6,312 bases of DNA from Legionellaceae bacterium (GTDB taxonomy: Bacteria; Pseudomonadota; Gammaproteobacteria; Legionellales; Legionellaceae), in contig CANJFK010000069.1 of assembly GCA_947473535.1 (NCBI GenBank), positions 1 to 6,312 of the forward strand. The letters run 5' to 3'. How positions within the stretch are numbered: position 1 is the stretch's first letter; every line of letters starts with the position of its first letter. Below are positions 1 to 4,976 of the stretch, piece by piece. The notes under the pieces were generated by a model, which made no database searches, was not told the DNA's origin, and saw only the letters and a list, made by a program, of their open reading frames with translations. The translations under genes and the position numbers were made by a program.

Positions 1-324
1 CAGGTACTGACTCATGATCTGGCCGCACTGCAAAAAGATGACCTGATCAGAACCTATCCTTGGAGCGCCTATGGCGCAGTTGATTATCGAATTATCATAG
101 ACATCATCAGATTTGACAGTCGTCCGGATCAATCTGTAAATTTCGAAGCCAACTGGTCAATAATGAACGAGAAAAACCACTCACTGCTAAGCAATGGTCA
201 CACCAAAATCGAACATCCGTTAACTGACACAACTTACCCGGGAATCGTCAATGCACTCAGTAAAATTTTGAGTGAATTCTCGGTTGAATTATCTCAGGTA
301 TTGAATAAGGCCGTTAAACCTTAA
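1..324 (+). CDS. PqiC-like (ABC-type transport auxiliary) lipoprotein, C-terminal part, 5' end outside window
   Basis: The frame is open from base 1 to a TAA at 322-324 and gives 107 residues. The fragment shows the layout of the PqiC/YmbA (DUF330) family: a TYPWS turn at fragment residues 18-22, the beta strand DYRIIIDIIRFD at 28-39, a second strand FEANWSI at 48-54, and a closing amphipathic helix (about 80-104) with alternating Leu/Val. Known PqiC proteins are outer-membrane-anchored lipoproteins that work with the MCE protein PqiB and the inner-membrane protein PqiA in lipid transport and envelope integrity. The lipobox and first half lie left of the window, so membrane anchoring is inferred from the family. 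No gene in the same operon follows it. It is probably the last core-type gene before the mobile region. The family call is good; the exact symbol is uncertain because related auxiliary lipoproteins of other MCE/ABC systems look alike. Confidence 0.8.
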   Translation, partial: QVLTHDLAALQKDDLIRTYPWSAYGAVDYRIIIDIIRFDSRPDQSVNFEANWSIMNEKNHSLLSNGHTKIEHPLTDTTYPGIVNALSKILSEFSVELSQVLNKAVKP

Positions 325-365
325 TTTTACTGTTAATTAATGACTTAGATGGCTTTGATTATTGC

Positions 366-399
366 GGTGTCACACCAAAGGGATACATTCCCCTGACAC
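366..399. repeat. Inverted-repeat cluster ahead of the integrase start
   Basis: Bases 366-376 read GGTGTCACACC, a 5-bp inverted repeat around a single C. GTGTCA at 367-372 also pairs with TGACAC at 394-399, and GGG at 380-382 can pair with CCC at 390-392, so a hairpin is possible. CACACCAA occurs directly repeated at 371-378 and 397-404. The cluster lies 18-51 bp before the start of the truncated integrase. It could be an operator or a recombinase-binding or attachment site; the role is inference. Confidence 0.4.
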
Positions 400-416
400 A
401 CCAAGAGGTAAAGGCC

Positions 417-557
417 ATGAGCGAACCGGCTTTTATATGTCAAAATCGGCACGGGACATACTACGCAAGATTTATCATTTCAACATCACTTCAATCTCAC
501 TTCAAAAAACGGGAAATCAGGCGAACGCTACAAACCGATTACAGCTGTCAGTGGTGA
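417..557 (+). pseudogene. Tyrosine recombinase/integrase, N-terminal remnant (DUF6538-type domain)
   Basis: The ATG at 417 is preceded by AAGAGG at 403-408, 8 bp away, a good ribosome binding site. The 46-residue product ends at TGA 555-557. It carries the hallmark of the DUF6538 N-terminal domain of phage and island integrases: a short strand with FICQNRHGTYYARF (residues 6-19), then KKREIRRTLQTD (29-40), which matches the usual pattern YxRxGxYYxRxxxPxxLxxxF..REIRxSLxT. Everything after that is missing: the core-binding domain and the catalytic R-H-R-Y tyrosine recombinase domain. The IS6-family element begins 13 bp after the stop. The gene is therefore dead and probably marks the integrase end of a former island. 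The domain assignment is made by eye from this short motif. Confidence 0.72.
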
Positions 558-570
558 CCTTAAACAGTTT

Positions 571-583
571 GGTTCTGTCGCAA
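571..583 (+). repeat. Left terminal inverted repeat of the IS6-family element
   Basis: GGTTCTGTCGCAA matches the right end in 12 of 13 positions (C against G at position 5). Beyond base 13 the two ends diverge. Confidence 0.85.
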
Positions 584-634
584 AATTTTTCAGATTGAGT
601 GATAATTTGTAATTTTTAGTGACTGGATGAACCG

Positions 635-1315
635 ATGATCAGTTTTAAAGGTGCCCATTTTCCAAAAGATATAATTCTTTACGCTGTTTTTTTCTATGTC
701 CGTTATGGTGTCTCTTATCGTGATCTAGAAGAAATCATGGAGGAGCATGGCGTTAAAGTGGATCATGCCACACTTAACCGCTGGGTTATCGACTATTCGC
801 CACTCATCGCAGCAGAAGCCAAAAAACGTAAACGGTCCGTTACATCGTCTTGGCGAATGGATGAAACCTACATTAAAGTCAAAGGCCAATGGGTCTACTT
901 ATATCACGCCGTTGATAAATGCGGCGACACGATTGATTTCATGGTTTCCGAGCACCGTGATGAAGCAGCGGCCACTGCCATCTTCAAACAAGCCATCGAC
1001 GCTAACGGGTTTCCTAGTAAAGTCGTTATGGATAAAAGCGGTGCCAACTATGCGGGCATTGAAAATATCAACATGCTGCTGATGTTGGCAGGGTTAATTT
1101 GTTTTATAGAAATTTGCCAAGTCAAGTATTTGAACAACCTGATTGAACAAGATCACCGGTTCATCAAAAAGATCACCAAGCCGATGATGGGGTTTAAAGC
1201 TTTTCATTCGGCACAGGCAACTATCGATGGAATTGAAACGGCGCACATAATCCGAAAGGGGCAACTTTCCGAGGAAAATAGTCCGGCATATAAGCAATTT
1301 ATGGCTTTAGCATGA
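635..1315 (+). CDS. tnpA: IS6-family DDE transposase
   Basis: The 226-aa product has the usual length for the family. An N-terminal helix-turn-helix region is seen at residues 5-55, with FKGAHFP, RYGVSYRDLEEIM and VDHATLNRWV. The catalytic triad is D76 (in MDETYIKVKG), D133 (in VMDKSGAN) and E171 (in KYLNNLIEQDHRFIK). The closing IRKGQ motif is present at 207-211. The second Asp and the Glu are separated by 37 residues, slightly more than in IS26-type enzymes, and Cys161 stands in EICQVKYLNN where most relatives have Arg. These oddities may lower activity but the frame is intact. The ATG at 635 is chosen because the protein begins exactly where relatives do; GGA at 625-627 is a weak ribosome binding site. 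It catalyses strand transfer of its own element and is the only gene between the terminal repeats. Confidence 0.93.
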   Translation: MISFKGAHFPKDIILYAVFFYVRYGVSYRDLEEIMEEHGVKVDHATLNRWVIDYSPLIAAEAKKRKRSVTSSWRMDETYIKVKGQWVYLYHAVDKCGDTIDFMVSEHRDEAAATAIFKQAIDANGFPSKVVMDKSGANYAGIENINMLLMLAGLICFIEICQVKYLNNLIEQDHRFIKKITKPMMGFKAFHSAQATIDGIETAHIIRKGQLSEENSPAYKQFMALA

Positions 1316-1359
1316 TAATATTGCCCGCAGATAAGTGCGGGTTGCCGCCTTCGGAATAA

Positions 1360-1372
1360 TTGCGACACAACC
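1360..1372 (-). repeat. Right terminal inverted repeat of the IS6-family element
   Basis: Read on the - strand this is GGTTGTGTCGCAA, the partner of 571-583 with one mismatch. It lies 45 bp after the transposase stop. Confidence 0.85.
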
Positions 1373-1536
1373 GTTGAATGGCGGCTAAGCGTAAGACAGC
1401 TGCCGCTCCTAAATCAGACTTCAATGGCCGCTGTGGGTCGTTTCCTGTCCGCCAATTGTCGTTAATTTATGAATTTCCGATGACTGCTCCCATTGGAACG
1501 AGATGTTTTTAATTTTCTACGTAATAAATGACTTTG
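1373..1536. other. Debris right of the IS element, no gene seen
   Basis: No reading frame here has a ribosome binding site or a recognisable product. The stretch contains short GC-rich words (GGCGGC, GCTGCCGC, ATGGCCGCTGTGGGTCG) resembling the degenerate intergenic filler near 3690-3730 (GACCGCAAAGGGTCG). It shows no continuation of the truncated integrase in any frame. Confidence 0.5.
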
Positions 1537-1910
1537 TTATTCATTACCGACTTTGGCGATGATTTGCCGGGATATATAGGCAATGTTTAATGCCACGCGT
1601 GTTGTTAATTTTGTTTTTTCTGAACCCTTGGCTTTAACAAATTTTGGTGTTGCGAGCATTGCTACTATGGCATTTATTTTTGCAGAATCACCTGACAGTA
1701 GAGCAGCCAACTGTTTTGCCCATTTATTAGCTTTGATGATCAAGTCGGCTCGGTAGACTGCGTTGTAATTGGGCGTTCTTACTTACTTAATTTATCTTTA
1801 CCAGTTGCTACGAAGTCGTCCACATTCAAATCTAGCTGTAAACAAAAAGTTGGCCCAGTGGTTACATCAAATTCTTCATTTGAATTGCCCGATTGTAAGA
1901 AAGCACTTAC
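1537..1910 (-). pseudogene. Unrecognised gene on the - strand, split by a frameshift
   Basis: Two protein-like frames follow one another on the - strand. The upstream piece is open from 1910 (after a TGA at 1911-1913) to a TAA at 1779-1781 and gives 43 residues, including SGNSNEEFDVTTGPTF, LQLDLNVDDFVATGKD and the end KLSK. The downstream piece is open in another frame from 1782 to a TAA at 1537-1539. It reads RTPNYNAVYRADLIIKANKW, followed by an Ala/Leu/Ile-rich helical stretch and the end ISRQIIAKVGNE. The frames meet at 1779-1785, inside the short repeat AAGTAAGTAAG, a likely slippage or indel site. Neither piece has a convincing start: the downstream piece offers only a TTG at 1743 without a ribosome binding site. 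Joined, they would give about 120 residues of ordinary soluble-protein composition. I do not recognise the family. The downstream piece alone could still be a small real gene. Confidence 0.4.
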
Positions 1911-1928
1911 TCAATTAATACAAGCTAA

Positions 1929-2040
1929 GAGCTTAGTTTTGGTGAAAAAGGTTTTCTGCGTTATTACCGGGATGAGGTCACTCAGCGTTACGTGGTCGAA
2001 CTCACTGAGTCAATGCTGCGCTTGTTTGAGGACGACTACA
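1929..2040 (+). pseudogene. Coding-like scrap of an unrecognised protein
   Basis: In the frame beginning at 1929, after a TAA at 1926-1928, the translation contains GEKGFLRYYRDEVTQRYVV and ELTESMLRLFEDDYS. This looks like genuine amphipathic protein sequence rather than noise. The open frame runs to 2117, but beyond about 2040 it lies over the acetyltransferase frame and reads as Arg/Gly-rich nonsense. There is no start codon with a ribosome binding site. It is best seen as an internal piece of a lost gene abutting the GNAT remnant. I cannot name the family. Confidence 0.3.
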
Positions 2041-2280
2041 GTAAGTCCGCCGTTACAGGGAGACGGTATAGGCAAGCAGTTGCTGGAAGCCGCACAGGAA
2101 ACCTGGGGCATCAATAAAGCGGTTATGACGGTCATTGCATGTAGGAACGAATTGATTGCCTTTTACCAGCGGCGCGGCTACCGGCTCACCGGAGTCAACA
2201 AGGAGTTTCCGGCGAGTCCAGAGCTATGGACGCCTAAAGTTGCGGATTTGCGTTTGGAAGTATTGGAAAAAGTTCTGTAG
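2038..2280 (+). pseudogene. GNAT-family N-acetyltransferase, C-terminal half only
   Basis: The frame ending at TAG 2278-2280 encodes the second half of a GNAT fold. TVSPPLQGDGIGKQLLEAA is the acetyl-CoA pyrophosphate loop (motif A, QGDGIG as the Q/R-x-x-G-x-G signature) with the helix after it. NELIAFYQRRGYRLTG is motif B, the helix and strand that close the acetyl-CoA site. Full GNAT enzymes have about 150-170 residues, and only about 80 remain. The frame stays open upstream to 1858 (GTG), but that 60-codon extension is Ser/Cys-rich and unlike any GNAT N-terminus. The substrate-binding half is therefore gone, replaced by foreign sequence with the junction near 2038. An enzyme using acetyl-CoA to acetylate a small molecule or protein is what it once was; activity now is unlikely. 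Confidence 0.75.
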
Positions 2281-2290
2281 CGAAATAAGG

Positions 2291-2305
2291 GGTGCGTTGC
2301 GCGCC
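2291..2305. terminator. Small GC-rich hairpin between convergent genes
   Basis: GGTGCG (2291-2296) pairs with CGCGCC (2300-2305) around a TTG loop, with one G-T wobble. It lies 10 bp after the GNAT stop and 16 bp before the end of the convergent DUF4239 gene. There is no good T tract on either side, so its role as a terminator is weak inference. Confidence 0.25.
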
Positions 2306-2321
2306 TTTGGCTTGTTGGGTC

Positions 2322-3080
2322 TCAGCGGTTTTCCCATAGTTTGGCAATGGGTGCGTTCGAAATCGAAACCTTGCCGATAAACGGACGATCAATAGCGATG
2401 ATGGAAAACATCATTGATCCTATCATCACTCCGAACAGGGTGGCCATAATGCGGGCGGCGGCCAGATCATGCTGGTGAGCAAATGCCGAGAAGGTGAGTA
2501 CCACCAATGCAGTTAATACCACGGTCAACCATACTTCGACGGGAATGTTATCGTTTGCGACTATCAGCCGGTTTTGCCGGGCTGTTTCGACTTCCTTAAA
2601 AGTGGCGATCAGCGACTTGCGTATTTCATTCGACAAGCCCGGCAAACCGGTCAACACAGTCTGGTGCAAGTTATCGAGGATCTGCCGGGCACCGGCATTT
2701 TCAATTCCATCCGACATGGTTTGCCACTCTTGCTGCGTCACTGCCTTGGCATAGGCGGCAATCGACAACCCTAATTCAGGATAACGTTGTGCATCAACCA
2801 TCCTATCCGCGAAGCTGAGTGAGTGCGCTTCCAAGTGTACGGCCTGCAGGGCGAAGTCCTTATCATGCCAGATGCTGTTGGCTATCAATGCAGAAAAAAT
2901 CACGTAACCGGCCATCATGGCACCGCCCAAGGCGGGTAGCAAGTTGCGAAAGGACGGTTTGAGCTTCGTCGAGGGAAGGCGGTGGGCCATTTCAGCAATA
3001 AACCAAGCCAAAACAACCGTCGTTCCAATTATTAACAATGCCATCGCCACGGTTGGCAACTCAAGCAAGAAAAGTAGCAT
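2322..3080 (-). CDS. DUF4239 (bestrophin-like) membrane protein
   Basis: The 252-aa product has four hydrophobic segments at about residues 5-28, 47-70, 182-203 and 208-230, with a soluble helical region of about 110 residues between the second and third. Family hallmarks are visible: LEAHSL (83-88) after TM2, a central EW pair (118-119), RxNRL...IPVEVWL (168-185) entering TM3, and DRPFIGKVSIS (231-241) after TM4. Length and layout match DUF4239, whose members are described as bestrophin-like; no transported ion or biochemical role is established. The ATG at 3080 has GGAG (complement at 3090-3093) 9 bp upstream, and the hydrophobic start is normal for the family. It is a lone intact gene amid pseudogenes, convergent with the GNAT remnant. 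No clear promoter was found in the degenerate sequence upstream. Confidence 0.85.
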   Translation of the reverse strand: MLLFLLELPTVAMALLIIGTTVVLAWFIAEMAHRLPSTKLKPSFRNLLPALGGAMMAGYVIFSALIANSIWHDKDFALQAVHLEAHSLSFADRMVDAQRYPELGLSIAAYAKAVTQQEWQTMSDGIENAGARQILDNLHQTVLTGLPGLSNEIRKSLIATFKEVETARQNRLIVANDNIPVEVWLTVVLTALVVLTFSAFAHQHDLAAARIMATLFGVMIGSMMFSIIAIDRPFIGKVSISNAPIAKLWENR

Positions 3081-3442
3081 TTATTACATCTCCAATTAAC
3101 AGGCTCTAGGCAAGCGAATATCCCAATAGAGACGGATAGGAAATTTAACCGCCTCAACCGAAGTATCCCACCTTAAATCCGCTATCACAAGCGCAATTTT
3201 TCACTCTTTCGGCACTCACCGAACGTTTGCCACGCTCACCCGATCCCATTGTGAACCAAAAATCGGCCCTTTGTGGCCCGCTTCATAACCTCAAAATTCA
3301 TCGGCACAAACCTGCTCAGGGCGAGTCAAAAACCCTCAGCCAGCTTTACCAATTCACGCTTTGATCAAACTGCACATCAGCGCTGATCTGCCGCTCTATA
3401 GCCCAGTCCGGCCCGGCATCAAAGACCTCACTCTGCACTGCA
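3081..3442. other. Noncoding or degenerate stretch upstream of the DUF4239 gene
   Basis: About 360 bp without a supportable gene. The first 15 bp hold the ribosome binding site of the DUF4239 gene on the - strand. The rest is crossed by short open frames lacking ribosome binding sites and showing no familiar motif. It lies immediately downstream of the IS91-family transposase remnant on the same strand, and may be the eroded 3' part of that element. Confidence 0.4.
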
Positions 3443-3652
3443 TCACGTTATCGCACAAGGGTGGGCCACGCGCTTGGCTGATCTTGCTCTGTCGCAACTT
3501 GCGACGCAGACACTGGCATCAACTGAAAAACCGCCGCCATGTTGGGCATCGATCATGACTTCCCCATCAATAGCATCGAGCAGACCACGCTTGACGAAGG
3601 CGCGTACCCTCGCGAGTAACCGCGCATCACTCGGGGTCGAGACGGTGGGCTG
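3443..3652 (-). pseudogene. IS91-family transposase remnant
   Basis: The - strand frame from 3652 to a TGA at 3443-3445 gives 69 residues. Its middle part matches the region after the catalytic domain in IS91/IS801-type rolling-circle transposases: DARLLARVRAFVKRGLLD, then a three-residue gap, then GEVMIDAQHGGGFSVDASV, and a degenerate DRAR. In intact relatives the HGGGFSVDASV motif is followed by a basic helix and the RLLRYCARPPFALERL motif. Here the sequence degenerates after about residue 54 (AKRVAHPCAIT, stop). The N-terminal HUH domain with its paired tyrosines and the Cys-rich zinc-binding part are absent. There is no start codon with a ribosome binding site. This is a fossil of a rolling-circle insertion. 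The family match is by motif memory and rests mainly on this one block. Confidence 0.62.
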
Positions 3653-3976
3653 TCAGCTTTAATAATGAGACCGGACATTCAATGAATCATTAGCTAGATG
3701 ACCGCAAAGGGTCGTATCCGGCCGATGGGGCCAATTTTTTTGATCCCCCAAAATCTCAGTCTTTCTTCGTTGGATTGAAATTTTTCATGGAGGGCAAAAC
3801 TCTCCGCCGCGACATTTTTCCAAAATCGCCCGAAAAAAGGTGGTAAAAGTGGTGAAGGTGGTGCCGCCCTCCCCCCACTTTCACCGCCTTTTTGGGCCCC
3901 CTCCCCCAAAATTTACACTGGGCCGTCGCGAGTTCCGGCGCCGTGGTGGAATTGTGAGGAAGCGATGCTGGGTAAG
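3653..3976. other. Low-complexity, strand-asymmetric intergenic stretch
   Basis: About 320 bp downstream of ardB with no supportable gene. It contains a short filler motif (GACCGCAAAGGGTCG at 3700-3714), two copies of CCCCCAAAAT (about 3745-3754 and 3903-3912), a hairpin GGAGGG-CAAAA-CTCTCC at 3789-3805, a three-unit 9-bp repeat around 3839-3865 (GGTGGTAAA, AGTGGTGAA, GGTGGTGCC), and long C runs at 3870-3908. All six frames have open stretches because of the skewed composition, but their products are Gly/Pro/Lys-rich and start without ribosome binding sites. Confidence 0.5.
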
Positions 3977-4384
3977 CTAGTCGATGGCCGCCAGGATGGC
4001 CCCCGCCGCTGCGTGGTCCAAGGCATAATCTCTCAGCCAATGGTAGTGTTGGGCACAGCTGTCGGTGAAGTGGCTCTCACTGCCGAATGACAAATTGCTG
4101 TAGGCATAGAGACAGACGGTGATACCCAGCACATCGGCGGACATTTCGCCGTCATATCCATTGTCACAACTGATGGTGAAGGTTTTATCCGAATCGGGTG
4201 ACATATAAAATCCACCATTGCTTAGTTGCCAGAAGTTCCAGTAACCGCCGTGGTAGTCTTCGCCAATACGATCGGTGATTGCATACACCACCGACTCCAA
4301 GCGCTGGGAGAAGTTGAATCCGAACAATGCGGCGGTATGCGTTGTACGTTTTGGTGTGGATACTAATTTTTGGGTGATGATCAT
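3977..4384 (-). CDS. ardB: Antirestriction protein, ArdB/KlcA family
   Basis: The 135-aa product carries the family core almost word for word: EDYHGGYWNF (42-51), LSNGGFYMSPD (54-64), YDGEMSADVLGI (77-88) and the C-terminal LRDYALDHAAAGAILAAID (117-135). Known ArdB and KlcA proteins are encoded by conjugative plasmids and ICEs. They protect incoming DNA from type I restriction in vivo, without the DNA-mimicking acidity of ArdA. The length is slightly below the usual 140-150, from a shorter N-terminus, but all conserved blocks are present, so it should be functional. The ATG at 4384 has AAGGA (complement at 4391-4395) 6 bp upstream. It is the last gene of the - strand array. A perfect palindrome and a structured leader lie directly upstream, so it may have its own control. 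The 3' side has no gene for over 300 bp. Confidence 0.93.
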   Translation of the reverse strand: MIITQKLVSTPKRTTHTAALFGFNFSQRLESVVYAITDRIGEDYHGGYWNFWQLSNGGFYMSPDSDKTFTISCDNGYDGEMSADVLGITVCLYAYSNLSFGSESHFTDSCAQHYHWLRDYALDHAAAGAILAAID

Positions 4385-4397
4385 GGGCAGTCCTTAT

Positions 4398-4409
4398 GGT
4401 TAATTAACC
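4398..4409. promoter_or_regulatory. Perfect 12-bp palindrome ahead of ardB
   Basis: GGTTAATTAACC reads identically on both strands. It lies 2 bp upstream of the ardB Shine-Dalgarno sequence and 13 bp before the start codon. Size, symmetry and position suit a dimeric repressor operator; which protein would bind is unknown. Confidence 0.4.
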
Positions 4410-4471
4410 CCCAACCCAAGCGAAAGCCTCCGCTGGGAGCGACTGAGTTGTTAAGATTGGGGATTGGGGTT
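4406..4471 (-). promoter_or_regulatory. Structured leader between the 49-aa gene and ardB
   Basis: AACCCCCAACCC at 4406-4417 can pair with 4460-4471, giving 11 base pairs with two single-base bulges; the latter arm is a doubled GATTGGG unit (4455-4469). A second, inner hairpin uses CCCAAGCG (4415-4422) and CGCTGGG (4431-4437) with one bulged A. The two share bases 4415-4417, so they cannot be fully formed together. In the transcript leading into ardB this could act as an attenuator or processing site. No T tract follows, so it is not a classical terminator. Confidence 0.35.
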
Positions 4472-4497
4472 TTGTTGTGTAAGTTATTGGACGAGTC

Positions 4498-4647
4498 TCA
4501 GTCCAGCGAGTAGTTATACAGTTCATCCGGGCTGATGCCGGCCATCAGGCAGACTTGGTTTTTGATGGCTTCGGCGATATCTTCCTCGGGGAGTTCCCAC
4601 GTTAATACGGCGTCGGTGGCATCGAGTAACAGTTGTTGAACGTTCAT
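4498..4647 (-). CDS. Small acidic hypothetical protein, 49 aa
   Basis: The ATG at 4647 has GGAG (complement at 4655-4658) 7 bp upstream, and TGA is at 4498-4500. The product begins MNVQQLLLDATDAVLTWELP and ends AGISPDELYNYSLD. It is acidic, with two likely amphipathic helices (about 2-16 and 20-35) and a short C-terminal segment. The wording resembles small conserved proteins of unknown function in ICEs and genomic islands, but I cannot name a family. It starts 14 bp after the 55-aa membrane protein gene, so the two are almost certainly cotranscribed; ardB follows 113 bp later. No cysteine cluster or DNA-binding motif is seen. A role in element maintenance is only inference from context. Confidence 0.72.
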   Translation of the reverse strand: MNVQQLLLDATDAVLTWELPEEDIAEAIKNQVCLMAGISPDELYNYSLD

Positions 4648-4661
4648 GGTGATTCTCCAGA

Positions 4662-4829
4662 TTATTTTGAATGATTGAGGTAAAGATAAATGCCCGTAAG
4701 TGCCGATAGCACGATGAGCAATACAGGATGTAGGTAGCTGATCAACAACAGACCCACGACCCCCACCAGTCGTGTGCTTTGAAACAATAAACAGAGAAAA
4801 CTGATAACGCAGGCGCTTGCCAGAAACAT
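4662..4829 (-). CDS. Small hydrophobic membrane protein, 55 aa
   Basis: The ATG at 4829 has AGAGGA (complement at 4835-4840) 5 bp upstream, and TAA is at 4662-4664. The product is mostly hydrophobic: residues 2-17 (FLASACVISFLCLLFQ) and about 22-49 form two or three membrane helices, separated by STR at 18-20, with a polar tail LNHSK. It has no recognisable family motif. The tight spacing to the 49-aa gene downstream (14 bp) and the strong ribosome binding site support it as real, although its high Leu/Val content alone could arise by chance. It probably sits in the inner membrane; its function is unknown. Confidence 0.65.
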   Translation of the reverse strand: MFLASACVISFLCLLFQSTRLVGVVGLLLISYLHPVLLIVLSALTGIYLYLNHSK

Positions 4830-4847
4830 AGGATTCCTCTTATTGGG

Positions 4848-4973
4848 TTACGTTGAGAAGGTGTTGCGCGGATCGGTATACGGTCGGTATTGCACCGAGG
4901 TTGCAGGCTGATGGTTAAAACGCTTTGGGTTTCTTGGGGTTACTTGCTTGAGATGCTGGGCACCCTGTGACAA
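4848..4973 (-). CDS. Possible 41-aa basic, proline-rich ORF
   Basis: The 147-bp gap between the 148-aa gene and the 55-aa gene is mostly filled by one open frame. From a TTG at 4973 to a TAA at 4848-4850 it contains QHLKQVTPRNPKRFNHQPA and ends YRPYTDPRNTFST. The composition (basic, Pro/Asn/Arg-rich) looks protein-like, and the frame ends 18 bp before the next ATG, as in an operon. Against it: no ATG, and no ribosome binding site before the TTG. It is in frame with the preceding 148-aa gene, so it could instead be a former C-terminal extension cut off by the TAA at 4977-4979. Confidence 0.28.
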   Translation of the reverse strand: MSQGAQHLKQVTPRNPKRFNHQPATSVQYRPYTDPRNTFST

Positions 4974-4976
4974 GAG

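Larger units (their letters stand above)
571..1372 (+). mobile_element. IS6-family insertion sequence, 802 bp, apparently complete
   Basis: The element is bounded by GGTTCTGTCGCAA at 571-583 and the reverse complement of GGTTGTGTCGCAA at 1360-1372, 13-bp terminal repeats with one mismatch. It encodes a single full-length DDE transposase. The size of about 0.8 kb, the GGTTCTGT-type ends and the transposase all fit IS6 (the IS26 group). IS6 elements move by replicative transposition and cointegrate formation and usually make 8-bp target duplications. Here the flanks AACAGTTT (563-570) and GTTGAATG (1373-1380) differ, so this copy probably sits at a rearrangement or cointegrate junction. Confidence 0.88.

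Noticed and set aside
362..598. 78-codon open frame over the integrase remnant
   Set aside because: It has no ribosome binding site, runs in a different frame from the recognisable integrase motif, and crosses the IS6 left end.
3361..3662. + strand frames of 65 and 62 codons
   Set aside because: They lie opposite the IS91-type remnant, whose motif is in the - strand frame, and have no ribosome binding sites.
3756..4040. 94-codon - strand frame, and the 71-codon frame at 3694-3909
   Set aside because: Both are Gly/Pro/His-rich translations of a low-complexity tract; the first overlaps the ardB end. Neither has family motifs or good start sites.
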